DNA from: Pseudomonadota bacterium
GTDB lineage: Bacteria > Pseudomonadota > Gammaproteobacteria > Xanthomonadales > Xanthomonadaceae
Assembly (NCBI GenBank): GCA_018242425.1
Contig: JAFEBX010000003.1
Location: 62,001-126,000 of the forward strand
Length of the DNA: 64,000 nt
Direction: 5' to 3'
Each line of letters starts with the position of its first letter. Position 1 is the stretch's first letter. A model generated the notes under the pieces. That model did not search any database and had not been told where the DNA came from. It saw nothing but the letters and a program-made list of their open reading frames with translations. The position numbers and the translations under genes were made by a program. This document shows, one piece after another, positions 9,565 to 22,247 of the stretch.

Positions 9565-10809
9565 TCAGAACTCGCCGCGATACCAATCCTTCAGTTTGTT
9601 GAGGAGGCCGCCGGCGCGACCGCCACTCGGCAGCAGCGAACGCGAGCGTCGCGGCTGTTCGTGTTGCGCGCCCATCAGCAGCAGGCCGACGCCGGTGGCA
9701 TGCACCGGGTTGCCGACCACTTCGCCGAGGCCGGTGACGTGCTGGGGAATGCCGATGCGCACCGGCATCTGCAGCATTTCCTCGGCCAGTTCGACCACGC
9801 CTTCCATCTTCGCGGCGCCACCGGTCAGCACCATGCCGGCGCGCACCAGTTCCTCGAAGCCCGAGCGGCGCAGTTCCGCCTGCACCATCTCGAAGATTTC
9901 CTCGTAGCGGCCCTGCACCGCGTGCGCCAGCGTCTGGCGCGGCAAGCGACGCGGCGGGCGATCGCCCACGCTCGGCACCTGGATCGTTTCTTCCGCGGTG
10001 GTCATCTGCGCCAGCGCGCAGGCGTAACGCACCTTGATCTGCTCGGCTTCCGGCGTCGGCGTGCGCAGCATGTGGGCGATGTCGCTGGTGACGTGGTCGC
10101 CGGCGATCGGCAGCGACGCCGTGTGCGAGATCGCGCCCTGCACGAACACCGCGATGTCGGTGGTGCCGGCGCCGAGGTCGACCAGGGCGACGCCGAGCTG
10201 GCGTTCGTCTTCGGTCAACACAGCGGTCGCCGACGCAAGCGATGCCAGTTCCAGCTCGTCGACCTGCAGGCCGCAGCGCTGCACGCACTTGACGATGTTG
10301 GTCGCGGCCGACTGCGCGCACACCACGAGGTGCGCGTGCACTTCCAGGCGCACGCCGCTCATGCCGACCGGATTGCGGATGCCTTCCTGCGAATCGTCGA
10401 GCACGTATTCGCGCGGGATGGCGTGGAGGATCTTCTGGTCGGCGGGGATGGCGACGGCCTTGGCGGCGTCGAGCACGCGATCGAGGTCGTCGTAGGTGAC
10501 TTCGCTGTCGCGCAGCGGGACGATGCCCGGCGAGTTGCGGCACTGAATGTGGTTGCCGGTGATCGAGGCGTAGACCGAGCGGATCTCGCAACCCGCCATC
10601 AGTTCGGCTTCTTCCACCGCGCGCTGGATCGATTGCACGGTCGATTCGATGTCGACCACCACGCCGCGCTTGAGTCCGCGCGATTCGTGGGTGCCGAGGC
10701 CGATCACTTCGATCGGGTTGCCCGGTGAGTATTCGCCGACGAGCGCGGTCACCTTGGAGGTGCCGATGTCGAGTCCGACGATGAGCGACTTGTCGCCTTT
10801 GCGGTTCAT
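9565..10809 (-). CDS. ftsA: Cell division protein FtsA
   Basis: FtsA is the actin-like ATPase tethering FtsZ filaments to the inner membrane. The 414-residue protein starts [19 protein letters not shown], the phosphate-1 motif, and contains DLGAGTTDIAVF (phosphate-2) and VLTGGAAKMEG (adenosine motif). The C-terminal LLNKLKDWYRGEF is an amphipathic membrane-targeting helix. The ATG overlaps the ftsQ TGA by 4 bp (ATGA), so translation is coupled. Confidence 0.98.
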   Translation of the reverse strand: MNRKGDKSLIVGLDIGTSKVTALVGEYSPGNPIEVIGLGTHESRGLKRGVVVDIESTVQSIQRAVEEAELMAGCEIRSVYASITGNHIQCRNSPGIVPLRDSEVTYDDLDRVLDAAKAVAIPADQKILHAIPREYVLDDSQEGIRNPVGMSGVRLEVHAHLVVCAQSAATNIVKCVQRCGLQVDELELASLASATAVLTEDERQLGVALVDLGAGTTDIAVFVQGAISHTASLPIAGDHVTSDIAHMLRTPTPEAEQIKVRYACALAQMTTAEETIQVPSVGDRPPRRLPRQTLAHAVQGRYEEIFEMVQAELRRSGFEELVRAGMVLTGGAAKMEGVVELAEEMLQMPVRIGIPQHVTGLGEVVGNPVHATGVGLLLMGAQHEQPRRSRSLLPSGGRAGGLLNKLKDWYRGEF

Positions 10810-11642
10810 GAGATGCGGTATGCCGTGATTGGAGCGTGGAACGGGATGCGGAATGCGATCGGTGTCGGCAACGGCGCGGGCAATGCCGGTGCCGGTGTCG
10901 TGGATGGCGCTGTAGCCGGCACGGCGGGCTTGGTGGCTGCAGGCGCCCCGCTCCACACCAAGGCAAAACCATTGGTGTAGCGGAGGTCGGCGCGCTGCAG
11001 CGGACGACCCTGCTGCGCGACCAGGCGCGGCATCAGCCCGGCGAAGCGCTCGATGCGCGCTTCGGCGTCGTTGCGGCCGACGATCACCTGCGTGCCGTCG
11101 GACAGCGCCATGCTCCAGCTGCCACGACGATCCTGCGCCAGCTCCTTCACGCCGATGCCGGCTGCCGCGAACAGTTCGCGCGACTTGGCGTAGAGCGCCA
11201 GCACGTCGGCGACATTGCGCGGATCACCGTCGAGTTGCGGCATGCCCTTGGGCAACGCCATGCCATCCTGGCGCGGGAACAGCAGCCCCTTGTCGGAGAC
11301 CAGCTGCGACTTGCCCCAATACGCGAACGGACGCTGCGCTTCGATCTTGACGTCGATCTCGTCGGGCCAGCGCTTGCGCACTTCCGCATGGGCGACCCAC
11401 GGCAGCGCCGACAACGCGGCCTGCGCCTTGTGCAGGTCGGTGGCGAAGAAGCCGCGCCTGGTCAGCGGCGCCAGCGTCTGCCGCAGTTCCGTGGCGTCGG
11501 CGGCGCTGAGGTCGCCCTCGACGTGCAGCTTGCGGAACGGGAAACGCTCGGTGCCGATCCAGCCGTTGAGCACGGCGACCACCGGCAGCACGATCACGCC
11601 GATCGCCACGAGCCCCGCGAGGATGCGCAGCAGGTTCCTCAT
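10806..11642 (-). CDS. ftsQ: Cell division protein FtsQ
   Basis: FtsQ is a bitopic inner-membrane protein that recruits FtsL/FtsB in the divisome. The 278-residue product has a short cytoplasmic tail, one transmembrane helix (about residues 5-25), a POTRA domain starting [13 protein letters not shown], and the beta domain ending YTNGFALVW. Unusually, about 45 residues of Ala/Pro/Thr-rich sequence follow the usual end. The start at 11642 overlaps the ddlB stop by 4 bp. Confidence 0.95.
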   Translation of the reverse strand: MRNLLRILAGLVAIGVIVLPVVAVLNGWIGTERFPFRKLHVEGDLSAADATELRQTLAPLTRRGFFATDLHKAQAALSALPWVAHAEVRKRWPDEIDVKIEAQRPFAYWGKSQLVSDKGLLFPRQDGMALPKGMPQLDGDPRNVADVLALYAKSRELFAAAGIGVKELAQDRRGSWSMALSDGTQVIVGRNDAEARIERFAGLMPRLVAQQGRPLQRADLRYTNGFALVWSGAPAATKPAVPATAPSTTPAPALPAPLPTPIAFRIPFHAPITAYRIS

Positions 11643-12592
11643 GCGCGCACCTCCAGCGTCTGCTCGAGGATGCGCCAGCACAGCTCGGCGAAATCGATGC
11701 CGACCTGCGATGCCGCCTTCGGCACCAGCGAGTGGCTGGTCATGCCCGGCGCGGTGTTCACTTCCATCAGCGCGAAGCGGCCATCGGCATGGCGCATCAC
11801 GTCGACGCGGCCCCAGCCGCTGCAACCGGCGCTGCGGAAACCGGCCATGGCGAGGCGACGGATCTCCGCTTCGTCATTGCCGTCCAGGCCCGGGCAGATG
11901 TACTGGGTATCGTCGGAAATGTATTTGGCGTGGTAGTCGTACCACTCGCCCGGCGGCACGATCTTGACCGACGGCAGGGCGAGATCGCCGAGGATGCCGA
12001 CGGTGTATTCGCCGCCAGCAACCAGTTGCTCGGCCAGCAGTTCGTATTCGTAGGTCTTCGCGAACTCGACCGCAGGCGCGAGATCGTCTTCGCCCATCAC
12101 GCGGAACACGCCGACGCTCGATCCTTCCGCAGACGGCTTGATGAAGACCGGGAAACCGAGCGCGCGCACCGCGGCCGCGACATCGGCGCCGGCAGGCAGG
12201 CGCACGAAGCGCGCGGTCGGCAGGCCTTCCGACAGCCACACCTGCTTGGTGCGGATCTTGTCCATCGTCAGCGCGCTGCCAAGCACGCCGGGGCCGGTAT
12301 AGGGAACCGCGAACGATTGCAGCAGCCCCTGCAGCACGCCGTTCTCGCCGTCGCCGCCGTGGAGGATGTTGAAGACGCGATCGAACTTCTTCGCCGTGAG
12401 TTGTTCGACCAGCGCCGGGATGCCATCGATGCCATGCGCATCGATGCCACGCGAACGCAGTGCTTCCAGCACGTTGGCGCCGGAGTTCAGCGACACCTCG
12501 CGCTCGGCGCTGGCGCCACCGAACAGCACGGCGACGCGACCGAACACCTTGGCATCGGTGGTGCGCAGCGCGGGCACGACGTTCGCACTCAT
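11639..12592 (-). CDS. ddlB: D-alanine--D-alanine ligase
   Basis: This ATP-grasp enzyme makes the D-Ala-D-Ala dipeptide for peptidoglycan. The 317-residue product shows [16 protein letters not shown] at the N-terminus, [12 protein letters not shown], the ATP-binding [13 protein letters not shown] segment, and the C-terminal [16 protein letters not shown] metal and phosphate loop. It has the family length and position between murC and ftsQ, with 4-bp overlaps on both sides. Confidence 0.98.
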   Translation of the reverse strand: MSANVVPALRTTDAKVFGRVAVLFGGASAEREVSLNSGANVLEALRSRGIDAHGIDGIPALVEQLTAKKFDRVFNILHGGDGENGVLQGLLQSFAVPYTGPGVLGSALTMDKIRTKQVWLSEGLPTARFVRLPAGADVAAAVRALGFPVFIKPSAEGSSVGVFRVMGEDDLAPAVEFAKTYEYELLAEQLVAGGEYTVGILGDLALPSVKIVPPGEWYDYHAKYISDDTQYICPGLDGNDEAEIRRLAMAGFRSAGCSGWGRVDVMRHADGRFALMEVNTAPGMTSHSLVPKAASQVGIDFAELCWRILEQTLEVRA

Positions 12593-14043
12593 TGCGCGCC
12601 CCCCTGCGAGGGGAAACCTTCGCGCGCCAGCTTCTGCGCGGCTGCGCCGATATCGCCCGCGCCCATCATCAGCAGCAGGTCACCGTCCTGGAGCACGTTG
12701 GCGAGCACGCCCGGCAACTCGGCGGCGCTGTTCACCACCACCGGGTCGACGCGACCGCGGGTGCGGATCGCGCGCGCCAGCGACTTGCCGTCGGCACCGG
12801 CGATCGGCGCTTCGCCGGCGGGATAGACCTCGGTGAGCAGCAGCGCATCGGTGCCCGCCAGCACGTTGGCGAAATCGTCGAAGAGATCGCGGGTGCGGCT
12901 ATAGCGATGCGGCTGGAACGCGACGACGAGGCGACGATCCGGCCAGCCGCCACGCGCGGCTTCGAACACCGCGGCGAGTTCGCGCGGATGGTGGCCGTAG
13001 TCATCGACCACGGTGACCTGTCCGCCTTGGGGCAACGACAGGTTCGCCAATTGATTGAAACGGCGGCCGATGCCGGCGAAACCTTCCAGCGCACGCGCGA
13101 TCGCCTTGGCATCGACACCCAGTTGCCAACCGATCGACGCCGCAGCCAACGAGTTCTGCACGTTGTGGCGACCCGGCAAGGCCAGCGTGATCGGCGTGCA
13201 GGTGCCATCGGGCAGGCACAGTTCGAAATGCATGCGCGCGCCCTGCTGGCTGACGTTGCAGGCGCGGACGTCGGCATCTTCGTGGAAGCCGTAGGTCAGC
13301 ACATGGCGCGGCGTGTCGGCGGCGAGCGCGGCGACGTCGGCATCATCGATGCACAGCACCGCCAGCCCGTAGAACGGCAGGCGGTGCAGGAATTCGGAGA
13401 AGGCGCGACGCACGTTGGCGAAATCGCCGCCGTAGTTCTCGAGATGGTCGGCGTCGATATTGGTGATGACGGCGATCAGCGGATTGAGGCGCAGGAAGCT
13501 GCCGTCGCTTTCGTCGGCTTCGGCAACCAGCCACGGGCCGCCGCCCAGCTTGGCGTTGGCGCCGGCCGCGAGCAGCTGGCCACCGATCACGAACGTGGGA
13601 TCGAGCCCGCCCTCGGCGAGCACGCTGGCCGCGAGCGAAGTCGTGGTCGTCTTGCCATGCGTGCCGGCGATCGCGATGCCGCGTCGGAAGCGCATCAGTT
13701 CGGCCAGCATTTCCGCGCGCGGCACCACCGGGATGCGTTGCGCGCGCGCCTCCATCAATTCGGGGTTGTCGGCCTTGATCGCCGACGACACCACCACGCA
13801 ATCGGCGCCGAGCACGTTGGAGGCGGTGTGGCCGCGATGGATGGTCGCGCCCAGCTGCGCGAGGCGACGCGTCGAGGCGTTGTCGGCATTGTCGGAACCG
13901 GACACCTCGTATCCGAGCGTGCACAGCACCTCGGCAATCCCGCTCATGCCGACACCGCCGATGCCGACGAAATGCACGCGACGGAATTGCTGGGCAAGGT
14001 TGCCCGCGTTCTGCAAACGACGCTCGTGGATGGTGGAGATCAT
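12589..14043 (-). CDS. murC: UDP-N-acetylmuramate--L-alanine ligase
   Basis: MurC adds L-Ala to UDP-MurNAc, the first amino-acid step of the stem peptide. The start at 14043 gives a 484-residue protein with the Rossmann segment [15 protein letters not shown] near residue 24, the ATP loop [10 protein letters not shown] near residue 122, and DDYGHHP in the C-terminal domain. An upstream extension to 14460 lies antisense-free but inside murG and has no family similarity. The gene overlaps murG and ddlB by 4 bp each. Confidence 0.98.
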   Translation of the reverse strand: MISTIHERRLQNAGNLAQQFRRVHFVGIGGVGMSGIAEVLCTLGYEVSGSDNADNASTRRLAQLGATIHRGHTASNVLGADCVVVSSAIKADNPELMEARAQRIPVVPRAEMLAELMRFRRGIAIAGTHGKTTTTSLAASVLAEGGLDPTFVIGGQLLAAGANAKLGGGPWLVAEADESDGSFLRLNPLIAVITNIDADHLENYGGDFANVRRAFSEFLHRLPFYGLAVLCIDDADVAALAADTPRHVLTYGFHEDADVRACNVSQQGARMHFELCLPDGTCTPITLALPGRHNVQNSLAAASIGWQLGVDAKAIARALEGFAGIGRRFNQLANLSLPQGGQVTVVDDYGHHPRELAAVFEAARGGWPDRRLVVAFQPHRYSRTRDLFDDFANVLAGTDALLLTEVYPAGEAPIAGADGKSLARAIRTRGRVDPVVVNSAAELPGVLANVLQDGDLLLMMGAGDIGAAAQKLAREGFPSQGGAQ

Positions 14044-15107
14044 GCGGCCACCTTCAGGACGGCTTCGGCGACGCGCTGCGCGGCATCGGGACGGGCCAGC
14101 GAGCGAGCGGCACGCGCCATGGCGATACGGCGCGACGGATTCGCGGCGAGGTCGCGCAACACGCCACCGAGGTTGTCGGCCAGCTGCGCATCCTGGCGCA
14201 GCAGGATCGCGGCATCGTGATCGACCAGATACTGCGCATTGCGGGTCTGGTGGTCGTCGACGGCTTCGGGGAACGGCACCAGCACGCTGGCGACGCCTAC
14301 CGCGCACACTTCCGCCAGCGTCAACGCACCGGCGCGGCACACCACGACATCGGCCCACGCATAGGCCGCCGCCATGTCGGAGATGAAGGCCTCGACCGTC
14401 GCCTCGACACCAGCGCGCGCATACGCCGCTTCGGCATCGGCAACCTGCTTCTCGCCGCACTGGTGGCGCACTTCGAATTTCTGGGTGATCTGCGCCAGCG
14501 CCTGCGGCACCGCTTCATTCAATGCACGCGCGCCCTGGCTGCCACCGAGCACCAGCAGGCGCACGCGATCGCCGCGGCCTTCGATGCGCTGTTCCGGCGC
14601 CGGCACCCGCGCGATCACTTCGCGCACCGGATTGCCGACCACGACTTCACCGGCGAAGGTGTCCGGGAAGCCGGTCAGCACTTCCCGCGCCATCTTCGAC
14701 AGCACGCGATTGGTCATGCCGGCAGCGCGATTCTGTTCGTGCACGATCAGCGGAATGCCCAGTTGGCGCGCAGCGAGCCCACCCGGGCCGGCGGCATAAC
14801 CACCGAAACTGATCACCGCCCGTGGCGAATGCTTGCGCAACACCGCACGCGCGGCGGACACCGCGCGCAACAGGCGCAGCGGCAAGCCGAGCAACGCCTT
14901 CGCACCCTTGCCGCGCACGCCCTTCACCGCGATGGTGTCCATCGGGATGTCGTACTGCGGCACCAGGCGCGTTTCCATCGCACCGTCGGCGCCGAGCCAG
15001 CGCACGTCGATGCCTGCATCACGCAACACCTTGGCCACGGCGAGGCCGGGAAAGATGTGGCCACCGGTGCCGCCGGCCAGGATCATCACGGGTCCCTGGC
15101 CGCTCAT
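14040..15107 (-). CDS. murG: Undecaprenyl-PP-MurNAc-pentapeptide GlcNAc transferase
   Basis: MurG converts lipid I to lipid II on the inner face of the inner membrane. The 355-residue GT28 protein has the N-terminal glycine loop [16 protein letters not shown], the [12 protein letters not shown] loop, [12 protein letters not shown], and the C-terminal [10 protein letters not shown] donor-binding segment. ATGA overlaps link it to ftsW upstream and murC downstream. Confidence 0.98.
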   Translation of the reverse strand: MSGQGPVMILAGGTGGHIFPGLAVAKVLRDAGIDVRWLGADGAMETRLVPQYDIPMDTIAVKGVRGKGAKALLGLPLRLLRAVSAARAVLRKHSPRAVISFGGYAAGPGGLAARQLGIPLIVHEQNRAAGMTNRVLSKMAREVLTGFPDTFAGEVVVGNPVREVIARVPAPEQRIEGRGDRVRLLVLGGSQGARALNEAVPQALAQITQKFEVRHQCGEKQVADAEAAYARAGVEATVEAFISDMAAAYAWADVVVCRAGALTLAEVCAVGVASVLVPFPEAVDDHQTRNAQYLVDHDAAILLRQDAQLADNLGGVLRDLAANPSRRIAMARAARSLARPDAAQRVAEAVLKVAA

Positions 15108-16471
15108 TCGCGTTCCACCTTGTCGAGCACGGGCTCGATGCGACGACGTTGCTGGTCGCCCGACGGGCGACCGCGACGCAACAGCTTGCCGAGGTTGTGG
15201 GCGACGGCCGCACGCGCATCGTCGGCCGCGGTACGCACCGAGTTCATCGACGGAATGCCCGCCTCCGGCGCCTGCGGCGTGGCCGCCACTTCGCCGCGAC
15301 GAATCGCGACCTGGCGCTCGGCGCGCGTGAGTTCGTAGGAAACGCGCAGCAACAGGCCGAGTGCCGCGCAGGTGATCAGCAGGCTCGATCCACCGTAGGA
15401 AATGAACGGCAGCGTCAGGCCCTTGGTCGGCAGCAGGCCGAGGTTCACGCCGATCGAAATGAAAGCCTGCAGCGCGATCCACGTGCCGATGCCGAAGGCG
15501 CAGAAGCCGGCGAAGAAACGCCGCATCTCCACGCATTTCAGGCCGATCACGAAGGCGCGGCCGACCACCAGCATGTACATCGCGATGACCGCGCACACGC
15601 CGACGAAGCCGAGCTCTTCCGAAATCACCGCCATGATGAAGTCGGTATGCGCTTCCGGCAGGTAGGACAGCTTCTGCACCGAACCGCCGAGGCCGACGCC
15701 CCAGAATTCGCCGCGACCGATCGCCATCAATGCATTGGTGAGCTGGTAACCGGAACCCAGCGGGTCTTCCCACGGATTGAGGTAGGAGACCAGTCGCTTC
15801 ATGCGATAGGGCTCCATCAGGATCATCAGCGCCAGCGCCGGCAGCGCGAGGATCGCCGGGATCAGCATGCGCGGCATGTGCACGCCGCCGAGCACCAGCA
15901 TCACCGCGGTGATCGCCAGCAGCAGTGCAGTCGAACCGAAGTCCTTCTGCACCACCAGCAGGATCGCGCCCATCACGCAGGCGACCAGGATCGCCTTGAG
16001 CATCGCCTTCCAGGTGCCGTTCACTTCGTCGCGGAAGCGCACGAGGTAGCTGGCGAGCCAGACGATCATCAGCAGCTTCACCACTTCCACCGGCTGGAAG
16101 CGGGTGATGCCGAGGTTGATCCAGCGCCGCGCGCCCTTAACCGTGACGCCGAGCCCGGGCACCGCCACCACCAGCAGCAACGCGATGCACACCAGCGGCA
16201 GCAGCTTGCTCCAGGACTCGATGTCCTTGAGTTCGGTACGCATCAGCGCCCACGCCAGCAACATGCCGCCGACGAGGAACACGACATGGTGTTCGAGGAA
16301 ATAGAACGGAGACTTGCCGTTGCTCACCGCTTCCGGGAACGACGCCGAGGCGACCATCACGGTGCCGAACGCCAGCATCGCGAGGCCGCCGATCAGCAGC
16401 CACGCGTCGTAACGCCCGGTGATGGCATCGGCGCGGGTAGCCTGCTGGACGCGGGATGCGATCGTCGCCAT
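15104..16471 (-). CDS. ftsW: SEDS peptidoglycan glycosyltransferase FtsW
   Basis: FtsW polymerises septal glycan with FtsI. The 455-residue protein has about ten transmembrane helices and the SEDS signatures VSGARRWI-type ([11 protein letters not shown]), [11 protein letters not shown] and [10 protein letters not shown]. It ends in a basic, Arg-rich cytoplasmic tail of roughly 60 residues. The ATG at 16471 is chosen because it forms TGATG with the mraY stop; a longer frame to 16558 would overlap mraY. Confidence 0.96.
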   Translation of the reverse strand: MATIASRVQQATRADAITGRYDAWLLIGGLAMLAFGTVMVASASFPEAVSNGKSPFYFLEHHVVFLVGGMLLAWALMRTELKDIESWSKLLPLVCIALLLVVAVPGLGVTVKGARRWINLGITRFQPVEVVKLLMIVWLASYLVRFRDEVNGTWKAMLKAILVACVMGAILLVVQKDFGSTALLLAITAVMLVLGGVHMPRMLIPAILALPALALMILMEPYRMKRLVSYLNPWEDPLGSGYQLTNALMAIGRGEFWGVGLGGSVQKLSYLPEAHTDFIMAVISEELGFVGVCAVIAMYMLVVGRAFVIGLKCVEMRRFFAGFCAFGIGTWIALQAFISIGVNLGLLPTKGLTLPFISYGGSSLLITCAALGLLLRVSYELTRAERQVAIRRGEVAATPQAPEAGIPSMNSVRTAADDARAAVAHNLGKLLRRGRPSGDQQRRRIEPVLDKVERE

Positions 16472-17559
16472 CAGCGCACCTTCAACGTCGCGAGGCCGAC
16501 CAGCACCAGTACGACGGTGATGATCCAGAAACGAACGATCACGCGCGGCTCCGGCCAACCCTTCAGTTCGAAGTGGTGGTGGATCGGCGCCATGCGGAAC
16601 ACGCGCTTGCCGGTGAGCTTGAACGAGGCCACCTGGATCATCACCGACAGCGTTTCTATGACGAAGATGCCACCCATGATCACCAGCACCAGTTCCTGGC
16701 GGACGATCACGGCGATCGTGCCAAGCACCGCGCCGAGCGCGAGCGCGCCGACGTCACCCATGAAGACCATCGCCGGGTAGGTGTTGAACCACAGGAAACC
16801 GAGGCCAGCGCCGGCGATCGCCGAGCAGATGATCAGCAGTTCGCCCGCGCCCGGCACCGCCGGGATCGCCAGGTACTTGGAGAATTCCGCGTTGCCCGAT
16901 GCGTACGCGAACACGCCGAGGCCGCAGGCGACCATCACCGACGGCATGATCGCGAGGCCGTCGAGGCCGTCGGTCAGGTTCACCGCATTGGAGAAACCGA
17001 CCACCCACAGATAGGCGATGGTGATGAAGCCGATGCCTGCCAGCGGCAGCGCGATCGACTTGAACAGCGGCACGTAGAAGGTGGTCGCGGCCGGCACGTC
17101 GGCGAAGGCCCACAGGTAGATGCCGATGCCGAGCCCGAAGATCGACTGCAGCAGGTATTTCCAGCGCGACTTCATGCCGTTGGGATCGCGCTTGACGATC
17201 TTGATCCAGTCGTCCCACCAGCCGATGGCGCCGTAGGCCACCATCGAGAACAGCACGATCCACACGTACTTGTTGCGGAGATCGGCCAGCAGCAGCACCG
17301 CCGCGATCACGACGAGCAGGATCAGCAGACCGCCCATGGTCGGCGTGCCGGCCTTGGAGAAATGCGATTGCGGACCGTCGGTGCGGATCGGCTGGCCACC
17401 GCTCTTGAGCGAGGCGAGATAGCGGATCACCCGCGGGCCCCACCACAGCGACAGGCCGAGCGAGGTCAGCGCCGCCATGATCGCGCGGAAGGTGAGGTAG
17501 TTGAACAGTCCGAAATGGATCTGGAACTGCCCGAGCCAGCGGAACAATTCAAGCAGCAT
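16471..17559 (-). CDS. mraY: Phospho-MurNAc-pentapeptide transferase
   Basis: MraY transfers phospho-MurNAc-pentapeptide to undecaprenyl phosphate, forming lipid I. The 362-residue polytopic protein carries [10 protein letters not shown] near the start, the aspartate motif [11 protein letters not shown], and the C-terminal [11 protein letters not shown] segment. Its first 11 bp overlap the end of murF and its stop overlaps the ftsW ATG. Confidence 0.98.
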   Translation of the reverse strand: MLLELFRWLGQFQIHFGLFNYLTFRAIMAALTSLGLSLWWGPRVIRYLASLKSGGQPIRTDGPQSHFSKAGTPTMGGLLILLVVIAAVLLLADLRNKYVWIVLFSMVAYGAIGWWDDWIKIVKRDPNGMKSRWKYLLQSIFGLGIGIYLWAFADVPAATTFYVPLFKSIALPLAGIGFITIAYLWVVGFSNAVNLTDGLDGLAIMPSVMVACGLGVFAYASGNAEFSKYLAIPAVPGAGELLIICSAIAGAGLGFLWFNTYPAMVFMGDVGALALGAVLGTIAVIVRQELVLVIMGGIFVIETLSVMIQVASFKLTGKRVFRMAPIHHHFELKGWPEPRVIVRFWIITVVLVLVGLATLKVR

Positions 17560-18943
17560 GGCGCTCCCCCGTCGTCAAAGCACGCACCACCCGATCCATT
17601 GCACTGCCACGCGAACCCTTCACCACCACGCGCACGCCGGCATGCAGGTCGCCCGCGAGCGCGGCGATCAATGCATCGTGGCTAGCGAACACGCGCGCGC
17701 CATCACCGAATGTCCTGGCGGCTTCGGCGCTCAGGTCGCCGAGCACGTACAGGCGCTGCAATCCGGCTGCCTTGGCCTGGCGTCCCGCCTCGGCGTGCAA
17801 CGCAGCGGCATCGTGGCCGAGTTCGCGCATGTCGCCGAGCACCAGCCAGCGTTCCTGCTCCGGCGATGTCGCCAGTGTCTGGATCGCCGCGGCGGTGGAG
17901 CCGGGATTGGCGTTGTAACTGTCGTCGACCAGCACCGCGCCGTTGGCGAGCGTGTGGGTGGCGAGGCGACCAGCCACCGATGTCGCCGTCGCCAGCCCGC
18001 GCACGATGGCATCGAACGGAATCCCGAGACCGATCGCCAGCGACGTCGCCGCCAGCGCGTTGGCGACATTGTGGCGACCCGGCATCGCGAGCTGGATGTC
18101 GGCCTCGCCCTGTGGCGTGACCAGGTGGAAACGTGAGCCGTCCGCGTTCGCGCGGATGTCGCGTGCGGTGACGTCGGCACTGGCATCGATGCCGTAACGC
18201 AGCAGGCGACGGCCATGCGCGCGCTGGGCGAAATACGGCGCGAAGGCATCGTCGGCATTGATCACGGCGACGCCATCCGAAGGCAGCGCGTCATAGATCG
18301 CGGCCTTGGTATCGGCGACGCCGAGCAGGCTGCCCATGCGTTCGAGGTGCGCCGGCGCGATGTTGTTCACCACCGACGTGTTGGGCTGGACGATGCGGGT
18401 GAGGTATTCGATGTCGCCGGGCTGGCCCGCACCCATCTCGTACACCGCGAACGGCACGTCGTCGGGCGCATCGAGCACCGCCAGCGGCAGGCCGATCTCG
18501 TTGTTGCGATTGCCCGGCGTCGAATACGCCGGACCATGCGTTTCCAGGATCGCGGCCAGCAGCGCCTTCACGCTGGTCTTGCCGTTGCTGCCAGTGATCG
18601 CGGCGACCCTGGTCGCGCGCGTGCGCTGCACCGCGCCCGCCCACGCCGCCAGCGCGAACTGGGTATCGGCGACGACGATCTGCGGGATTGCAGCACCATT
18701 CACTTCGTGCGAGACCAGCGCCGCAACCGCGCCCTTGGCAGCGGCATTGGCGACATGATCGTGGCCATCGAAGGCCGGACCCTTCAGTGCGACGAACAGC
18801 AGCGCACGACCCTGCGCATCGGGCAGCGCGCGACTGTCGCTGGAGACGGCATCGACGCGCACGCCGCTTCGTGCCTCATTACTGCCGCCAACCACCCGGC
18901 CGCCGGTCATCCGCGCGATGTCGTTCAAGGTCTGCGCCTTCAC
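17549..18943 (-). CDS. murF: UDP-MurNAc-tripeptide--D-Ala-D-Ala ligase
   Basis: MurF adds the D-Ala-D-Ala dipeptide made by DdlB. The 464-residue Mur ligase has the ATP loop [11 protein letters not shown] near residue 115, [11 protein letters not shown], and [10 protein letters not shown]. The start at 18943 overlaps the murE stop by 4 bp. Confidence 0.97.
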   Translation of the reverse strand: MKAQTLNDIARMTGGRVVGGSNEARSGVRVDAVSSDSRALPDAQGRALLFVALKGPAFDGHDHVANAAAKGAVAALVSHEVNGAAIPQIVVADTQFALAAWAGAVQRTRATRVAAITGSNGKTSVKALLAAILETHGPAYSTPGNRNNEIGLPLAVLDAPDDVPFAVYEMGAGQPGDIEYLTRIVQPNTSVVNNIAPAHLERMGSLLGVADTKAAIYDALPSDGVAVINADDAFAPYFAQRAHGRRLLRYGIDASADVTARDIRANADGSRFHLVTPQGEADIQLAMPGRHNVANALAATSLAIGLGIPFDAIVRGLATATSVAGRLATHTLANGAVLVDDSYNANPGSTAAAIQTLATSPEQERWLVLGDMRELGHDAAALHAEAGRQAKAAGLQRLYVLGDLSAEAARTFGDGARVFASHDALIAALAGDLHAGVRVVVKGSRGSAMDRVVRALTTGERHAA

Positions 18944-20433
18944 CGCTGTCCCCCTGGCACGTAGACCTCCAGCGCCGCGCGCGCGACGGCGAGATCGTCG
19001 AAGGGATGCTTGATGCCCTTCACTTCCTGGTAGGTTTCGTGGCCCTTGCCGGCGATCAGCACGATGTCGTCGGGACCGGATTCGCCGATGGCGAAATCGA
19101 TGGCGCGACGACGGTCGCGCTCGACCAGCACCCGCTCCGGATGCTGGAAGCCGACGACGATATCGTGGACGATGGTGTCGCCGTCCTCGTTGCGCGGATT
19201 GTCATCGGTGACGACGACCAGCCCGGCCTTGTCTTCGGCGATGCGCGCCATCTGCGGACGCTTGCCGCGATCGCGTTCACCGCCGCAGCCGAATACACAG
19301 ACCATGCGCCCCTTGAGGTGCGCGTGCAGCGAATCCAGCGCCTGTTCGAGCGGATCGGGCTTGTGCGAATAGTCGACCACCACCAGCGGCAGGTGACCAT
19401 CGCCACCGAGGCGATTCATGCGACCGGCGACCGGACGCAGCTGCGGCAACAGCGCGGCGATCGCGTCGAAATCGCGACCCTGCGCATGCAGCACGCCGGC
19501 GACCGCCAGCAGGTTGTCGGCGTTGAAGCGGCCGAGCAGCGGCGACTGGATGCGCTGGCGGCGATCACCGATGCGCAGGTCGAAGGCGATGCCGCGCGAG
19601 TCGAGCGCGAGGCCCTCGGCCGCGATGTCGGCAGTGTTGTCGCCATGCGCGGAGGTGGTGATCGCGCGCACGTGCGCCGGCAGCTTCGCCACCAGTTCGC
19701 GACCGAAGGCGTCGTCGATGTTGATCACGCCGATCTTGAGCTCGGGACGCTGGAACAGCCGCGCCTTGGCCGCGCCATAGCTGGCCATGTCGCCGTGGTA
19801 GTCGAGGTGGTCGCGGGTGAGATTGGTGAACACGCCGATGTCGAAGCGCACGCCGTCGACGCGCCCCTGCTCCAGCGCGTGCGAGCTGACTTCCATCACC
19901 ACCGCCGTGGCGCCGGCAGCCCGCAGTTCGACGAACAACTCGTGGGTTTCCAGCACCAGCGGCGTGGTGAACCCGGTCGCCACTTCCTTGCCGTACAGGC
20001 CCGCACCAAGCGTGCCGATCGTTCCGCAGGTCACGCCGAGCAGGCTCCACGCCTGCGCGATCAACTGCGTGGTCGAGGTCTTGCCGCTGGTGCCGGTGAC
20101 ACCGACGACGTCCATGCCAGCGGTGATGTCGCCGTGGATGGCATTGGCGAAATCGCCCATGCGCGCACGCAGCTTCGGCACCGCGATCGCATTCGCGGGA
20201 ACGACGACGTCGCTTGGCGCCGGCGGATCGTAGAGCACCGCCACCGCACCGCGCGCCAGGGCTTCATCGATGTAGCGCAGGCCATGGCGACTGACGTCGT
20301 TGCTGGTCGGCAGGATGGCGATGAACGCCTGTCCCGCCTGCACGGCGCGGCTGTCCGAGGCGAAACCCGTCACTTCGAGATCGGCGGGAATGCCCTTGAT
20401 GTCCGGCAACAGGTCGGCGAGGCGGCGCTTCAT
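18940..20433 (-). CDS. murE: UDP-MurNAc-L-Ala-D-Glu--meso-diaminopimelate ligase
   Basis: MurE adds the third stem-peptide residue. The 497-residue protein has the ATP loop [11 protein letters not shown] near residue 110 and the DNPR motif ([11 protein letters not shown]) that marks meso-diaminopimelate rather than lysine specificity, as expected for a Gram-negative. It overlaps ftsI and murF by 4 bp each. Confidence 0.98.
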   Translation of the reverse strand: MKRRLADLLPDIKGIPADLEVTGFASDSRAVQAGQAFIAILPTSNDVSRHGLRYIDEALARGAVAVLYDPPAPSDVVVPANAIAVPKLRARMGDFANAIHGDITAGMDVVGVTGTSGKTSTTQLIAQAWSLLGVTCGTIGTLGAGLYGKEVATGFTTPLVLETHELFVELRAAGATAVVMEVSSHALEQGRVDGVRFDIGVFTNLTRDHLDYHGDMASYGAAKARLFQRPELKIGVINIDDAFGRELVAKLPAHVRAITTSAHGDNTADIAAEGLALDSRGIAFDLRIGDRRQRIQSPLLGRFNADNLLAVAGVLHAQGRDFDAIAALLPQLRPVAGRMNRLGGDGHLPLVVVDYSHKPDPLEQALDSLHAHLKGRMVCVFGCGGERDRGKRPQMARIAEDKAGLVVVTDDNPRNEDGDTIVHDIVVGFQHPERVLVERDRRRAIDFAIGESGPDDIVLIAGKGHETYQEVKGIKHPFDDLAVARAALEVYVPGGQR

Positions 20434-22247
20434 TGCAGCGACTCCTGCATCTGTTCCGGCGTCGCGGCGTCATCGTCCGTCGCGACAGGCTTCTTCTTGT
20501 GGCCCGGCGCCTGCGCGGCGATCCAGGTGTTGATGTCGTCCGGCGGCACGTCCTGCAGGCGCAGCGCGCCCTCCATCACGTTGCGGAACACCGGACCCGA
20601 GACCACGCCGCCGTAATAGCCCTTGGCGGTGTCGGGGTTGTTGATCACGATCACCATCGCGAAGCGCGGGTTGTCCACCGGCACCACGCCGGCGAAGAAC
20701 GACAGGTACTTCTGCGCGGCGTAGCCACCATTGCTGGCCATGCGCGCGGTACCGGTCTTGCCGGCGACGTGGTAACCGAGGATCGCGGCCTGCGTCGCGG
20801 TGCCGCCGGGCTCGGTCACCGTCTGCATCATCTTCATGATGGTGTGCGCGAGTTCCGGCGAGATCACCTGCTTGGTATCGCCACTGCCTCCCTTCACGAA
20901 CGAGGGCACGGTGGCGACGCCGCCGTTGGCAAGCGTGGAATACGCATGCGCGATCTGCAGCGGCGTCACCGACAGGCTGTAGCCATAGGACATCGACTGC
21001 TTGGTGGTGCCGTACCAGCGCGGCGGCGGCGGGAACAGGCCAGCCGCTTCGCCGGGGAAGCCGCTATGGGTGCTTGAGCCGTAGCCGAAACGACGGACGA
21101 AATCGTAGAACTGTTCGTTGCTCAGCCGGCGCACGATCAATGCCGCGCCGACGTTCGAGCTCTTGGTGATCACGCCGGTGGTGTCGAGCACGCCATGGTT
21201 GTGGGTGTCGGTGGTCCAGTAATTGCCGTTGGGAATGCGGCCGGGATTGGTGTTGAACAGCGTGTTCGGGGTGATGACGTGCGCTTCCAGCGCGGCAGCC
21301 ACGGTCAGCGGCTTCATCGTCGAGCCGGGTTCGAGCAGGTCGGTGACGGCGCGGTTGCGATGGGTGTCGCGATTGGTGCCGTTGATGTTGTTGGGGTTGT
21401 ACGACGGCACGTTGGCCATCGCCAGCACTTCGCCGGTGTGGATGTCCATCACCACCGCCGAACCGCTGCTGGCGCCGGCGTTTGTCACCGCTTGCTGCAG
21501 GTCGCGATAGGCGAGGTACTGGATACGGCGATCGATGCTGAGCGCCAGGTCCTTGCCCGGCTGCGCCGGCTTGAGCAGGTCGACGTTTTCGACGGTTTCA
21601 CCCTGGCGGTTGCGCAGGATGCGCTTTTCGCCGGGCTTGCCGCGCAGCCATTCGTCGAAGGCGAGTTCGATGCCCTCCTGTCCGTGGTCGTCGACGTTGG
21701 TGAAGCCGAGCACGTGCGCGACAGCATCGCCTTGCGGGTAGAAGCGCTTGAACTCGCGCACGCCGTAGACGCCGGGGATCTTGAGATCAAGCACGCGCTG
21801 CACCACCGCCGGATTCATCCGTCGGCGCAGCCACAGGAATTCCTTGTCGGCCTTCTGCGACAGGCCACGCTGCAACTCGTCGACCGGCATGCCCAGCGCC
21901 TGCGCCAGCCTGCCGATCTGCGCTTCGTCGCCAGCCAGTTCCTGCGGATTCGCCCACAGCGACATCACCGGCGTCGACACCGCCAGCGGCTCGCCATTGC
22001 GATCGGTGATCATGCCGCGCGTGGTCGGGATCTCGACATCGCGCTGGAAGCGCACGTTGCCCTGCTTCTGGTAGAAGTCGTTATGCACCAGCTGGCGATC
22101 GACCGCGAACGCGATCAGCGCCACGCTGCACAGGCCGAGGCCACCGCAAACCATCAGCACGCGACCACGGATGTCGTAGCGCGAACGCCCGATGCGCGTG
22201 CTGCGATCGCGATCAATCAGGCCGCGGATGGCGTCGCGCAGATTCAT
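20430..22247 (-). CDS. ftsI: Septal peptidoglycan transpeptidase FtsI (PBP3)
   Basis: This class B penicillin-binding protein crosslinks septal peptidoglycan. The 605-residue product has a cytoplasmic N-terminus, one transmembrane helix (about 30-50), a pedestal beginning [17 protein letters not shown], and the transpeptidase domain. The catalytic motifs are all intact: STMK (serine motif) in [12 protein letters not shown] in TKSSNVGA, and KTG in AGKTGTAR. The Asp/Lys-rich tail is short. The start overlaps the ftsL stop by 4 bp. Confidence 0.98.
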   Translation of the reverse strand: MNLRDAIRGLIDRDRSTRIGRSRYDIRGRVLMVCGGLGLCSVALIAFAVDRQLVHNDFYQKQGNVRFQRDVEIPTTRGMITDRNGEPLAVSTPVMSLWANPQELAGDEAQIGRLAQALGMPVDELQRGLSQKADKEFLWLRRRMNPAVVQRVLDLKIPGVYGVREFKRFYPQGDAVAHVLGFTNVDDHGQEGIELAFDEWLRGKPGEKRILRNRQGETVENVDLLKPAQPGKDLALSIDRRIQYLAYRDLQQAVTNAGASSGSAVVMDIHTGEVLAMANVPSYNPNNINGTNRDTHRNRAVTDLLEPGSTMKPLTVAAALEAHVITPNTLFNTNPGRIPNGNYWTTDTHNHGVLDTTGVITKSSNVGAALIVRRLSNEQFYDFVRRFGYGSSTHSGFPGEAAGLFPPPPRWYGTTKQSMSYGYSLSVTPLQIAHAYSTLANGGVATVPSFVKGGSGDTKQVISPELAHTIMKMMQTVTEPGGTATQAAILGYHVAGKTGTARMASNGGYAAQKYLSFFAGVVPVDNPRFAMVIVINNPDTAKGYYGGVVSGPVFRNVMEGALRLQDVPPDDINTWIAAQAPGHKKKPVATDDDAATPEQMQESLQ

